NCBI GenBank assembly: GCA_029252195.1 | Contig: JAQXBV010000131.1 | Coordinates: 1 to 35,265 of the forward strand | DNA: 35,265 nt | DNA from: Yoonia sp. | GTDB taxonomy: Bacteria; Pseudomonadota; Alphaproteobacteria; Rhodobacterales; Rhodobacteraceae | Direction: 5' to 3' | In this document: piece by piece, positions 18,051-25,850 of the stretch | How positions within the stretch are numbered: the stretch's first letter is position 1 | Layout of the letters: each line of letters begins with the position of its first letter | The notes under the pieces: generated by a model | Told to the model about the DNA's origin: nothing | What the model saw: only the letters and a program-made list of their open reading frames with translations | The model's database searches: none | Made by a program: the position numbers and the translations under genes

Positions 18051-18497
18051 TTACTTTGCAGCAGCGGCTTTCTTAACAGCAGCAGTTGCTTCTGTTGTTA
18101 CTTTTTTCGCAGCAGCAGTCATGTCCTCGGACATGTCTTTGCCAGCAGCCAAGACGAGTTCCATTGTCTGTGTCTGCACTTTTTTCGCGATTTCAGCGAA
18201 AGCAGCCATGTGCTCTGCAGCAGCTTCAGCAGTTGCAGTTGCGAAATCAGAAGCAGACTTTGCGTAGTCAGCTGGCTCAGCTTTTGCAGCTGCAACAGTT
18301 GCGAACTTTGCAAGTGTGTCCTGTGTCCACTTTGCGGAAATCTCGGAAGACTTGTTTGCAGCTTCCAAAGCAACCTTGGACATTTTTTCAGCCAAAGTTG
18401 TCTGGGACTTGAACGCTTCTTCCATCGCTTTTGTGTCGACTGGGAATGCGCCCATCATGTCTTTGAAAACTGCTGTGAAATCTTGTGTGTTAGCCAT
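18051..18497 (-). CDS. phaP: Phasin (PHA granule-associated protein)
   Basis: Phasins coat intracellular PHA granules and control their size. The 148-residue protein is a nearly continuous amphipathic helix, rich in Ala, Lys and Glu with few aromatic residues. It opens MANTQDFTAVFKDMMGAFPV and ends in a Lys/Ala repeat tail (AAVKKAAAAK), as alphaproteobacterial phasins do. I chose the ATG at 18497 because AGGAAT lies at the right distance upstream; the ATG at 18503 is too close to that site. Its promoter region holds strong PhaR-like palindromes. Between phaC and phaR on the same strand, it is probably transcribed on its own at high level. Confidence 0.93.
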   Translation of the reverse strand: MANTQDFTAVFKDMMGAFPVDTKAMEEAFKSQTTLAEKMSKVALEAANKSSEISAKWTQDTLAKFATVAAAKAEPADYAKSASDFATATAEAAAEHMAAFAEIAKKVQTQTMELVLAAGKDMSEDMTAAAKKVTTEATAAVKKAAAAK

Positions 18498-18566
18498 GAT
18501 CATATTCCTAAAGTTGATGGCGGTAGGGAGGCACCGCGTTATTTGTTCATCTTGGGAAGTTTATAC

Positions 18567-18583
18567 ATGCTGCAGTGCAGCAT
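18567..18583. promoter_or_regulatory. Putative PhaR operator in the phaP promoter region
   Basis: ATGCTGCAGTGCAGCAT is a perfect 17-base palindrome centred on 18575. It contains CTGCAGTGCAG, matching the CTGC-N3-GCAG pattern reported for PhaR binding in Paracoccus. It lies about 70 bases upstream of the phaP start. A TATAAA box overlaps its phaP-proximal side on the minus strand. Confidence 0.7.
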
Positions 18584-18595
18584 TTCAAGCTTTTT

Positions 18596-18623
18596 CTGCA
18601 GCGCAGCATAAAAAATGCTGCGC
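18596..18623. promoter_or_regulatory. Second PhaR-like operator merged with a phaC terminator-like hairpin
   Basis: CTGCAGCGCAG (18596-18606) is another CTGC-N3-GCAG match. It overlaps a perfect 9-bp hairpin with arms GCGCAGCAT (18601-18609) and ATGCTGCGC (18615-18623) and an A5/T5 loop. Outer arms TTTCAAGC and GCTTGAAA (18583-18590 and 18622-18629) extend the symmetry. It lies 28 bases after the phaC stop and could serve both as operator and as transcript end. Confidence 0.6.
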
Positions 18624-18651
18624 TTGAAAATTTCTCAACAGTTACGATGGC

Positions 18652-20445
18652 TTAGCTCACCACATAAGTCCCTGGCGCGGCACAAAGCGCGGGGTGCTTC
18701 TGGTCTCCGGGTGCTCTTGATTCCACCTTTTCACCCGATTTCGCGCTGAGCCACTGATTCCAACGTGGCCACCACGATCCGTCGTTTTTATCCGCGTCGG
18801 CCAACCAATCTTCGGGCGTAAGACCCAGATCGGGGTTGGTATAATGGCCGTATTTGTTTTTCGTCGGCGGGTTTACGATCCCTGCGATATGGCCTGATTC
18901 AGACAAGATAAATGTCTTATCCTTAGACGCCATTTTCTGAACGCCCCGATAGCTGCTTTTCCAGGCCGCGATGTGATCGGTCTCGCAAGCAATCGCACAG
19001 ACCGGCACTTGCACATCATTCAACGTAACCTTTGTACCTGCCACAGGGAAGCCGTCAGTCGCCAAAGCGTCGCCTTGGCAAAGCCCGCGCAGATATTCGA
19101 CCGCCATCTTCGCAGGTAGGTTCGTGCCGTCCCCGTTCCAATAGAGCAAATCAAACGCGGGTGGCGCCTTGCCCATCATATAGCTCTTGATCGCGGGGCC
19201 GTAGATCAGATCGTTGGACCGCAAATAACTAAAGGTCCGCGACATATAGAAAGACGACAAAATACCGCTCTCACCCACTTCGGCCTCGATCCCGTCAACA
19301 AAGTCATCGTCAAGGAAGACACCGACTTCGCCTCGGTCAGAAAAATCGGTGAGCGTGGTAAAGAATGTCGCGGAGGTCACGGATGTATCGCCCCGCTGCT
19401 TCATCACCCCAAGCGCCAGCGACAGCGTGGTCCCGGCGATGCAATACCCCACCGCGTTGACCTGCGGCACGCCGCATATCTCTTTGACCTGCGCGATGGC
19501 CGTCAAATACCCCTCTTCGACGTAATCCGTCATCGAGACATTGCTATACGTCTCGTCGGGGTTGACCCAAGACACGATGAACAACGTATAGCCTTGATCG
19601 ACAGCCCATTTAATCATGCTGTTTTGCGGCTTCAGGTCCAGAATGTAGAACTTGTTGATCCACGGCGGAAAAATGATAAGCGGCGTCTCATAAACCTTTT
19701 CGGTCGTTGGCGTGTATTGGATCAGTTCGAACATACGGTTGCGAAACACCACCTGCCCGTCGGTCGTCCCAAGGTTCTGCCCGACCTTGAACGCATTCTT
19801 ATCCGCCAATGTCACGACCAGATCGCCGTTATTGGCCTCAATATCCGCGACCAGATTTTCCAACCCTGCCACGAGACTTTCACCCTCGGTTTCTGCGGCA
19901 AGTGCCAATGCCTCGGGGTTTGTGGCCAGAAAATTGGTCGGCGACATCATGTCGATGATCTGCTGACTAAAGAATTCGAGTCGCTTCTTCTCGGATGAAT
20001 CAAGCGTATCGAGGTCTGCAACCGCTTGCTGCACCGCAGCAGCATTCATCAGGTACTGTTGCTTAATGAAATTGAAATAGGGGTTTGTATCCCACATTTC
20101 ATTGGCAAAACGACGGTCATGGGGGGTGTTATCCGACGGCACAGCAAGCTTACCTTGCGTCAACAAGTGCTGCGCTTCGACATAGTGCTTCACCGAATTG
20201 CCCCAAAACGCAACCTGATGCTCAATCAACTTTGCAGGATTGTTCATCATTTCCGTGAAATAGGCACCTGCTGCCTTGACATAAAGGTCTTGGCTTGGGC
20301 CCTGAAGTGCCGGTGGAACCTTACGTCCCTTGCCCATCGCGGCGAGCAAGCGCTGGGTTAATTCCTCAATTCTCTTCAGATTCGCCTCTAATTTTGTCAA
20401 GTTATTTGCAGATGTTACGTCATCGGATGAATCATGAGTTGTCAT
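18652..20445 (-). CDS. phaC: Class I polyhydroxyalkanoate synthase
   Basis: PhaC polymerises 3-hydroxyacyl-CoA into PHA on the granule surface. The protein has 597 residues, the normal class I length. The N-terminal domain (to ~250) includes the PHBC_N region with LLTQGKLAVPSDNTPHDRRFANE. The alpha/beta hydrolase domain has the lipase-like box GYCIAGT with nucleophile Cys335; the catalytic Asp is in CETDHIAAWKSSY and His in SESGHIAGIVNPP. The start is the ATG at 20445. It diverges from phaZ over an 81-base gap and precedes phaP and phaR on the same strand, the classic alphaproteobacterial PHA arrangement. Confidence 0.97.
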   Translation of the reverse strand: MTTHDSSDDVTSANNLTKLEANLKRIEELTQRLLAAMGKGRKVPPALQGPSQDLYVKAAGAYFTEMMNNPAKLIEHQVAFWGNSVKHYVEAQHLLTQGKLAVPSDNTPHDRRFANEMWDTNPYFNFIKQQYLMNAAAVQQAVADLDTLDSSEKKRLEFFSQQIIDMMSPTNFLATNPEALALAAETEGESLVAGLENLVADIEANNGDLVVTLADKNAFKVGQNLGTTDGQVVFRNRMFELIQYTPTTEKVYETPLIIFPPWINKFYILDLKPQNSMIKWAVDQGYTLFIVSWVNPDETYSNVSMTDYVEEGYLTAIAQVKEICGVPQVNAVGYCIAGTTLSLALGVMKQRGDTSVTSATFFTTLTDFSDRGEVGVFLDDDFVDGIEAEVGESGILSSFYMSRTFSYLRSNDLIYGPAIKSYMMGKAPPAFDLLYWNGDGTNLPAKMAVEYLRGLCQGDALATDGFPVAGTKVTLNDVQVPVCAIACETDHIAAWKSSYRGVQKMASKDKTFILSESGHIAGIVNPPTKNKYGHYTNPDLGLTPEDWLADADKNDGSWWPRWNQWLSAKSGEKVESRAPGDQKHPALCAAPGTYVVS

Positions 20446-20466
20446 ATTAACCTCTTAGGCCTACCG

Positions 20467-20491
20467 TGCAGATGCAGCATTGTGACGTCAC
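20467..20491. promoter_or_regulatory. Palindromic motifs in the phaC-phaZ divergent gap
   Basis: The 81-base gap holds TGCAGATGCAGCAT (20467-20480), which resembles a PhaR half-site, and the perfect palindrome GTGACGTCAC (20482-20491). Both promoters must lie within or beyond this short gap, so a protein bound here could control both genes. No factor can be named for the GTGACGTCAC element. Confidence 0.4.
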
Positions 20492-20526
20492 TATGCGCAA
20501 ACACGTCCTGAACGGAGATGTTCTGA

Positions 20527-21801
20527 ATGAAGTATATGATGACCTACGACCTGATGGAAAGCGTAAGGAACACAAATCAATGGCTTGGGGCCTCTGCGCG
20601 CGCGATTGCCAGCTACCCGATGATGTCTTTGGGCGCTAATCCGGCGATGGATTGGCTCAATGCTTGGGGCGAGGTCACTGAGCGCACATTTAGCCGCATG
20701 GTGCTAAAGCCCGATTGGAACATTCCGCCGGTCACAGGCCAAAGTGGCAAGGATTTCCCCGTTGTCGTCGAGGCGATCGTAAAGCGCCCGTTTGGCGATC
20801 TGATCCGTTTCCGCATGAAGGGCCGTGATGAACGCAAGCGCCGCGTTTTGCTGGTCGCTCCAATGTCTGGCCACTACGCAACCTTGCTGCGCAAAACTGT
20901 GATCAGCTTGCTGCCAGATTGTGAAGTCTACATTACCGACTGGCATAACGCCCGCGACATTCCTGTCAGCGCCGGTAAGTTCGACGTCGAGGATTATACG
21001 CAATACCTCGTTGATTTCATGAAAGAACTGGGCAGCGATCTGCATGTGATTGCCGTGTGTCAGCCTGTTCCCCTGACCCTCGCGGCGACTGCTTATCTCG
21101 CCGAGCAAGACCCGAGTGCACAGCCCAAATCGCTGACTTTGATCGGTGGCCCAGTGGACCCAGAGGCGAACCACACTGAAGTCACCGACTTTGGGCGTTC
21201 CGTCACCATGGGCCAACTTGAGAACACGATGATCCAGCGTGTCGGCTTCAAATACGACGGCGTCGGCCGTATGGTTTATCCGGGCCTATTGCAGCTTTCG
21301 TCCTTCATCTCGATGAACGGCGAACTACACGCCAACGCCTTCCGTGACCAGATCTTGCGCGTGGCCAAGGGCGAAGCCTCCGAGCACGACAAGCACAACG
21401 CGTTTTATGACGAATATCTGTCCGTCATGGATATGACCGCCGAGTTTTATCTCTCGACCGTCGAGCGCATCTTCAAGGGCCGCGATATCGCGCGGAACGA
21501 CTTTACCGTTGCGGGCCATAAAGTGGACATCGGCAAGATTACGACAGTGGCGGTTAAGATTGTCGAAGGCGAGAAGGACGATATCTCGGCTCCTGGCCAA
21601 TGTCTTGCAGCGCTTGACCTGCTCACTGGCCTGCCCGACAGCAAAAAAGCCTCCCACCTTGAGCCAGGTGCAGGTCACTACGGGATTTTTGCAGGCGGCA
21701 GCTGGCGCAAGAATATTCGCCCGCTGGTGTTGAACTTTATCGACGCGAACAACGGTGATGTTGTGGCGAATAAGCCTGTGAAGTTGAAAGTCGCGACCTA
21801 A
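20527..21801 (+). CDS. phaZ: Intracellular polyhydroxyalkanoate depolymerase
   Basis: PhaZ breaks down stored PHA granules to hydroxyacids. The 424-residue protein matches the intracellular depolymerase family of the Cupriavidus PhaZa type: no signal peptide, a PHB_depo_C-like C-terminal half, and a catalytic cysteine in VCQPVP (Cys178) in place of the serine of extracellular enzymes. VLLVAPMSGHYATLLRKTV and YITDWHNARDIP are further family blocks. His is expected in EPGAGHYGIFAGG near the end. GGAG lies nine bases before the ATG at 20527. It diverges from phaC, so synthesis and breakdown genes share one control region. Confidence 0.95.
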   Translation: MKYMMTYDLMESVRNTNQWLGASARAIASYPMMSLGANPAMDWLNAWGEVTERTFSRMVLKPDWNIPPVTGQSGKDFPVVVEAIVKRPFGDLIRFRMKGRDERKRRVLLVAPMSGHYATLLRKTVISLLPDCEVYITDWHNARDIPVSAGKFDVEDYTQYLVDFMKELGSDLHVIAVCQPVPLTLAATAYLAEQDPSAQPKSLTLIGGPVDPEANHTEVTDFGRSVTMGQLENTMIQRVGFKYDGVGRMVYPGLLQLSSFISMNGELHANAFRDQILRVAKGEASEHDKHNAFYDEYLSVMDMTAEFYLSTVERIFKGRDIARNDFTVAGHKVDIGKITTVAVKIVEGEKDDISAPGQCLAALDLLTGLPDSKKASHLEPGAGHYGIFAGGSWRKNIRPLVLNFIDANNGDVVANKPVKLKVAT

Positions 21802-21809
21802 ATCTATTT

Positions 21810-21844
21810 CGGGCGGCGATAGGCGTAATCGCTTTTGCCGCCCG
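21810..21844 (+). terminator. Hairpin after phaZ, candidate terminator
   Basis: CGGGCGGC (21810-21817) pairs with GCCGCCCG (21837-21844), and an inner GCGAT/ATCGC pairing is possible. There is no clear T run after it, so termination is probable but not certain. Confidence 0.5.
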
Positions 21845-21939
21845 ACACTTTGGTCTCGGCCTCTTAGGATCAAGGCCTTATGCCAGACCATACATGGCAA
21901 GGCATTCATTTTCCCTAAAAGTTTGCGCGCTTATGGCGC

Positions 21940-22650
21940 CTAGCGCAGAACCAGCGGCTGCTTGAGCCAGTCCTTGAGTGCGCGGGTGACGGCCTCTGCG
22001 TTTTCCAACGTCGTCAAATGCCCTGCATTATCAATCACTTCCAGCCGCGCATAGGGGATCAATGCAGCCAAAAACTCGTGCCGGCGCAGGGTATTGAGCC
22101 CGTCATGCTCGCCGCACATGACCAAAGCAGGCTGTTTGATCTTGCGCATCGTGCTTTGCTGGTCTTTGCGCCGCTGCATAGCGCGCGATTGTTTGACATA
22201 GACGTCAGGCCCAAGCGCATGCGCCATGTCGGAAACCAGCGACATTACATCGTTGCGGTAAGGGCCAGGTGCCAGCCAAGACGGCTTAAGCTCGGCCCGG
22301 ATCGCATCATCGAAACGCCCGGTTTTGGCGGCAATGATGAGCGGTTCACGCTGCGCCGAGATTTCGGGCATATCCGTTTGGGCATTGGTCGAAATGAAGG
22401 CAATCCGCGTTACACGCTCTGGTGCACGCCGCAAAAGCTCCATCGCGACCATGCCACCCAGCCCCATCCCCACGAGCGCAAACTTGTTGGGCAACCATGA
22501 CAGGATCGCCGAGGCCATCTCTTCAATCCGGTCCCCGTTAGTGATGGGCATGCAACTGATCGGCATCGACCCCGACAGAGTGGCCAATTGCGCATAAAAT
22601 ACCCGCGCGTCACATAGCATTGGCGGGATCAGAACCAGCGGTTCGATCAT
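21940..22650 (-). CDS. Alpha/beta hydrolase-fold protein lacking the nucleophile serine
   Basis: From the ATG at 22650 the protein has 236 residues and the alpha/beta hydrolase fold: LVLIPPMLCDARVF at the N-terminus, acidic residues in MCGEHDGLN and the catalytic-type histidine in VIDNAGHLTTLE. The nucleophile elbow, normally G-x-S-x-G, reads G61-M-G63-L-G65. The serine position is glycine, codon GGG at 22462-22464. The fold and flanking residues are conserved, so the gene is not generally decayed, but ordinary serine-hydrolase chemistry is not expected. The frame extends upstream to 22887, but that part overlaps the next gene and has no family resemblance. Confidence 0.85.
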   Translation of the reverse strand: MIEPLVLIPPMLCDARVFYAQLATLSGSMPISCMPITNGDRIEEMASAILSWLPNKFALVGMGLGGMVAMELLRRAPERVTRIAFISTNAQTDMPEISAQREPLIIAAKTGRFDDAIRAELKPSWLAPGPYRNDVMSLVSDMAHALGPDVYVKQSRAMQRRKDQQSTMRKIKQPALVMCGEHDGLNTLRRHEFLAALIPYARLEVIDNAGHLTTLENAEAVTRALKDWLKQPLVLR

Positions 22651-22733
22651 ACGCTCTGCCTCGTCAAATACATAATTAGCGCCCTTGCATCGTTGTGCCG
22701 ACTTTGGCCAAAGCAGCCCTCCGCCGCAAGGGG

Positions 22734-23609
22734 TTAGGGGTGCTGATGCGCGGGAAACCACCCCAAAATTGCAGCCGCGAGCGGTTTGGTCTGGGATGGG
22801 CTGAAAACATCCCCCGCCATGACGTGTCCCATCACGTCGCAGGTGGCGCCTTGGTGCAATTGATGTGCATGCACCTTGCCGCCCCAATCGCGCATCACGC
22901 GCTCGGTGCGCGCGGCGCTCACGACCTGATCGGCGCGGTTATAGCCGAAGAAAGCTGGTGTTTTGATATCGGACAACTTGCCTGACCCCATCACCGCCCG
23001 CACCGCATCCGCCATCGGGTAGACCGATTTTGTCGGGTAGTTTGTTGTCCAATAGGCCGCGTGTTCGGCACTGATCGGCTTAAACGACCGTGATTTACCC
23101 GCGACCACATGCCCCCAATGCCGCGCATACGGTAGATCGAGCATGAATTGCGCGCCCCGATGAGCCAGTCCGAAATTGGGTGAGATGTGCACGATCCCCG
23201 CCGCCTGTGCCCCGCGCAAGAGCGCATCTGTCGCCAATGTGCACCCTGTCGAGCAGCCGATCAGCAAAACCTGCTCCCCAATCGCTTGCCCAATCGCAAT
23301 GGCCTCGGCCACATCGGCCCTCCAAGCGGTCAGGCTGGTCTGGCCCATGGCCGCGCTGTCCTGCCCGTGCCCCGTCAGCCGTGCAAAATGCAGGTTTGCG
23401 CTCAGCCCTTTGGCCACAAGATCGGGCAGCGGGCGCAGTTCGTGTTTCGTCGCTGAAAACCCGTGCACATAGACGACCGCGACTTTGCTACGCTGTCCTA
23501 CAGCCCCTGCCCAGACGATAGATTTGGCGCAATCGGCCTGCAGGTTCGGCACTTTTGCCTCTGTCGTGGCGAGCCAGTCATCAAGATGATCGAGGCTAGG
23601 CAATTGCAT
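22734..23609 (-). CDS. Alpha/beta hydrolase (lysophospholipase/carboxylesterase-like)
   Basis: This 291-residue hydrolase has the oxyanion-side motif YVHGFSATKHELRPLPD. The nucleophile is Ser120 in LLIGCSTGCTLA, the acid is in FFGYNRADQVVS, and the candidate histidine is in CDVMGHVMAGD. All triad elements are present. The HGFSATKHE pattern resembles serine aminopeptidase S33/monoglyceride lipase-like enzymes, but the substrate cannot be named. Its start overlaps the 3' end of the transporter gene upstream by 14 bases, so the two are probably in one transcript. Confidence 0.85.
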   Translation of the reverse strand: MQLPSLDHLDDWLATTEAKVPNLQADCAKSIVWAGAVGQRSKVAVVYVHGFSATKHELRPLPDLVAKGLSANLHFARLTGHGQDSAAMGQTSLTAWRADVAEAIAIGQAIGEQVLLIGCSTGCTLATDALLRGAQAAGIVHISPNFGLAHRGAQFMLDLPYARHWGHVVAGKSRSFKPISAEHAAYWTTNYPTKSVYPMADAVRAVMGSGKLSDIKTPAFFGYNRADQVVSAARTERVMRDWGGKVHAHQLHQGATCDVMGHVMAGDVFSPSQTKPLAAAILGWFPAHQHP

Positions 23610-24936
23610 GTTTCACCATCGGTTTGTAGATCATCACCAAGCCCGCAACCGCGACCAACAAAATCCCCGCAGGGATCAACGTGATTGCGACTTGCAGCGT
23701 TGAGAGAGCGGCGGCGCTTTGCGTCACAGCCTCACCCCGCGTTTCCCTCCAGCCTGCCCCCGCCAAGATGCCCCCCAGCATGGCCGGAGCCAACGCGTTG
23801 GCCAGCTTTTGCCCAAAGAGCCAAACCGCCGAGAAAGCGCCCTCGATTGCGACGCCACTGCGCGCACGGGTCACATCCATCAAGTCGGGGTAAATCGCCC
23901 AAGGGATTTGCTGATAAGCCCCATTGGCAAAGCCCGCGAGCACGAAGAGCCCAGCAATTGCCGTCACATTCACCGCGGGCAAGCTGGTGAAAAGCCCACA
24001 GAGCAGCACCGCATAAAGGCAAAGCCCCGCGATCAGGGCGTTGACCTTTCCGATACGCCCCGAGACCACGACCCAAACGGCTTGGCTGATGATTGAGCCG
24101 ATCACAAACGCTGCAAACATCAGCGACAGCGTCGAAAGCGCCGCAGCCGCGCCAGACAGCGCGCTCTGACCGCTATCCACAATGAGATAGAGCGCCGCAA
24201 ACGGCAGCCCCGCCGTGATCAAGGCAATCGCAAGGGTCATGACGCCATAGAGTGCCGTCAGCGCCATGAAGGGCTTGTTGCCGACCACCAACCCAAACAT
24301 GCCGCGCAAGTCTACCGTTACCGCTTGGGCAATCCTTGGTGCGCGGCGCGTAGCCCAAAGCGAAAGCCAGATCGCGCCGATGATTAAAGGGGCGACAGCA
24401 AGGGCGGCCTTGGCATAGCCCATCCCGCTTGCAAGTCCTGGAATAAGGGCGCCGCCGATCAGAATACCGATACTTGCAAAGCCCATCCGCCATCCTGTCA
24501 TGGCCGAACGTTCTTGCGGGTCGGTTGTGATTTCGCCCGCCTGCGCGCCGTAAGGAATAGCAACCATCGTGAAACCGATCGTGGCCAATCCGAAAAAGCC
24601 GGTCACCCACGTCAGGTTGCCACGCAGGCCAAAGCCAGCAGGCACGGCGAATATCCCAATCATGCCTGCCACCATGACCACAGCGCCAACACCCATCCAA
24701 GGGGCGCGTCTGCCAAAACGGCTTTGTGTTCGGTCAGAGAGATATCCCACCAGCGGGTCGGTGATCATGTCGAAGACCAAGACGCCGGTTGTAACCAAGC
24801 CTGCGATGCCGACCGGTACGCCGAGAACGGTGGTGAGGAATGTCAGGATCAGCAATTGCTTGACCACAACAAAGACGACCACGCCCATGTCGGCCAAACC
24901 CCAACCCGCCTTTTGCCCCAGCGATAACGCCATCAT
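23596..24936 (-). CDS. GPH-type (glycoside-pentoside-hexuronide:cation) MFS transporter
   Basis: The 446-residue protein has about twelve membrane helices. The loop between helices 2 and 3, LVGYLSDRTQSRFGRRAPWMG, is the hallmark of the glycoside-pentoside-hexuronide cation symporter branch. A second, weaker MFS-like segment occurs mid-protein. These proteins import sugars or sugar-like compounds with sodium or protons. The substrate is unknown. It begins at the ATG at 24936 (the MM start gives 24936 or 24933) and overlaps the hydrolase gene downstream, which could act on the imported compound. Confidence 0.88.
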   Translation of the reverse strand: MMALSLGQKAGWGLADMGVVVFVVVKQLLILTFLTTVLGVPVGIAGLVTTGVLVFDMITDPLVGYLSDRTQSRFGRRAPWMGVGAVVMVAGMIGIFAVPAGFGLRGNLTWVTGFFGLATIGFTMVAIPYGAQAGEITTDPQERSAMTGWRMGFASIGILIGGALIPGLASGMGYAKAALAVAPLIIGAIWLSLWATRRAPRIAQAVTVDLRGMFGLVVGNKPFMALTALYGVMTLAIALITAGLPFAALYLIVDSGQSALSGAAAALSTLSLMFAAFVIGSIISQAVWVVVSGRIGKVNALIAGLCLYAVLLCGLFTSLPAVNVTAIAGLFVLAGFANGAYQQIPWAIYPDLMDVTRARSGVAIEGAFSAVWLFGQKLANALAPAMLGGILAGAGWRETRGEAVTQSAAALSTLQVAITLIPAGILLVAVAGLVMIYKPMVKHAIA

Positions 24937-25003
24937 GTCCCGTCCGTGAGAAGTATTTGGCTCACGTTATGAGACGCGCGCGCGATGTCAAAATCAGACG
25001 TTG

Positions 25004-25031
25004 CGTAAGATGCGTTTAAACGCATCCTACG
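25004..25031 (-). terminator. Long inverted repeat forming the 3' end of a hydrolase gene
   Basis: A 28-base inverted repeat centred at 25017/25018 pairs at 13 of 14 positions, and the remaining pair is a G-U wobble in minus-strand RNA. Its core is GATGCGTTTAAACGCATC. The left arm on the minus strand encodes the last residues of the hydrolase (VGCV and the TAA stop). No T run follows. It probably acts as a 3'-end stabiliser or terminator and resembles the repeat at 17934-17956. Confidence 0.55.
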
Positions 25032-25759
25032 TTGATCACGTCCCCGACAGTTGTTGTGATCAGATCAAGGCAGGCCTGATCCGAAAACCGGTGATCGGCT
25101 CCCGCCACCAGCGTCAGCCGCATATCGGGGCCTGTTGCATGATCAAGTAACCGCAGCGCGACTTCCCGTGACACATCCACATCCGCTGTCCCTTGCAAGA
25201 ACCGCACCGGAAACGGCAAATCGAGCGGATCGCGCAGCACGAGACGGGTCCGCCCCTCCTCGATCAGCCGTTTGGTGATGATGTAGGGTTCGCCATACTC
25301 AGACGGCAAAGCCACCTGCCCCGCCGCCAATTCCGTCTTTTGCGCATCCGAGAACCCCGCCCACATGCTGTCTTCGGTAAAATCGGGAGCTGCCGCGATG
25401 GTCACCAGCCCTGCGATCCGCTCTGGCATAGCGCGCGCCACGAGCAAAGAAATCCAGCCCCCCATGGAAGAGCCAACCAGCACAAGTTTACCCGCAACCA
25501 AGCCCAGCGCCGCAAAGGCATCCTCGCACCAATCGCCAATCGCTCCGTCCGTGAAGGCCTCCGAGCTTTCTCCATGCCCCGAATAGTCGAACCGCAAGAA
25601 CGCGCGGCCTTGTGCCTTGGCCCATGCCTCCAGATGCACCGCCTTGGTTCCGCCCATATCGGACTTAAACCCGCCCAAGAAAACGACAGGTGGCCCTTGG
25701 CCATCGGTCAGGTGATAGGCTATGCGTCGCCCCTCCGGTGTGGTCAAGAATTGGGTCAT
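25016..25759 (-). CDS. Alpha/beta hydrolase (ABHD10/palmitoyl-thioesterase-like)
   Basis: From the ATG at 25759, which has a strong GGAGG ribosome binding site, the protein has 247 residues. It shows LGGFKSDMGGTKA and FDYSGHGESSEAF near the N-terminus. The nucleophile is Ser98 in LVGSSMGGW, the acid is in LQGTADVDVS, and the histidine is in GADHRFSD. The FDYSGHGxS plus GSSMGGW combination is shared with ABHD10-like depalmitoylases and many uncharacterised bacterial hydrolases. The triad is intact. The last four codons lie in a palindrome (25004-25031). The upstream ATG at 25777 has no ribosome binding site. Confidence 0.87.
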   Translation of the reverse strand: MTQFLTTPEGRRIAYHLTDGQGPPVVFLGGFKSDMGGTKAVHLEAWAKAQGRAFLRFDYSGHGESSEAFTDGAIGDWCEDAFAALGLVAGKLVLVGSSMGGWISLLVARAMPERIAGLVTIAAAPDFTEDSMWAGFSDAQKTELAAGQVALPSEYGEPYIITKRLIEEGRTRLVLRDPLDLPFPVRFLQGTADVDVSREVALRLLDHATGPDMRLTLVAGADHRFSDQACLDLITTTVGDVINVGCV

Positions 25760-25793
25760 GTCGCCTCCAGTATACACTTATCCATTGAACTGC

Positions 25794-25825
25794 AAAAAAG
25801 GGGCCGCAGCAATCGCTACGGCCCC
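25794..25825 (-). terminator. Rho-independent terminator of the 25851-26231 gene
   Basis: Read on the minus strand, GGGGCCGTAGC pairs with GCTGCGGCCCC (one mismatch) around the loop at 25811-25814 and is followed by six T. It lies 25 bases after the gene's stop. Confidence 0.88.
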
Positions 25826-25850
25826 CTCTGCATCCGAAAATTGTTGCGCG

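Noticed and set aside
17941-18611. A 223-codon Cys/Ser-rich frame opposite phaP
   Set aside because: It is the complement of the Ala/Lys-rich phasin gene; its odd composition is a direct effect of that repeat-like coding sequence.
22651-22887. 79-residue N-terminal extension of the serine-less hydrolase
   Set aside because: It overlaps the 3' end of the adjacent hydrolase gene, has no hydrolase similarity, and the fold starts normally at 22650.
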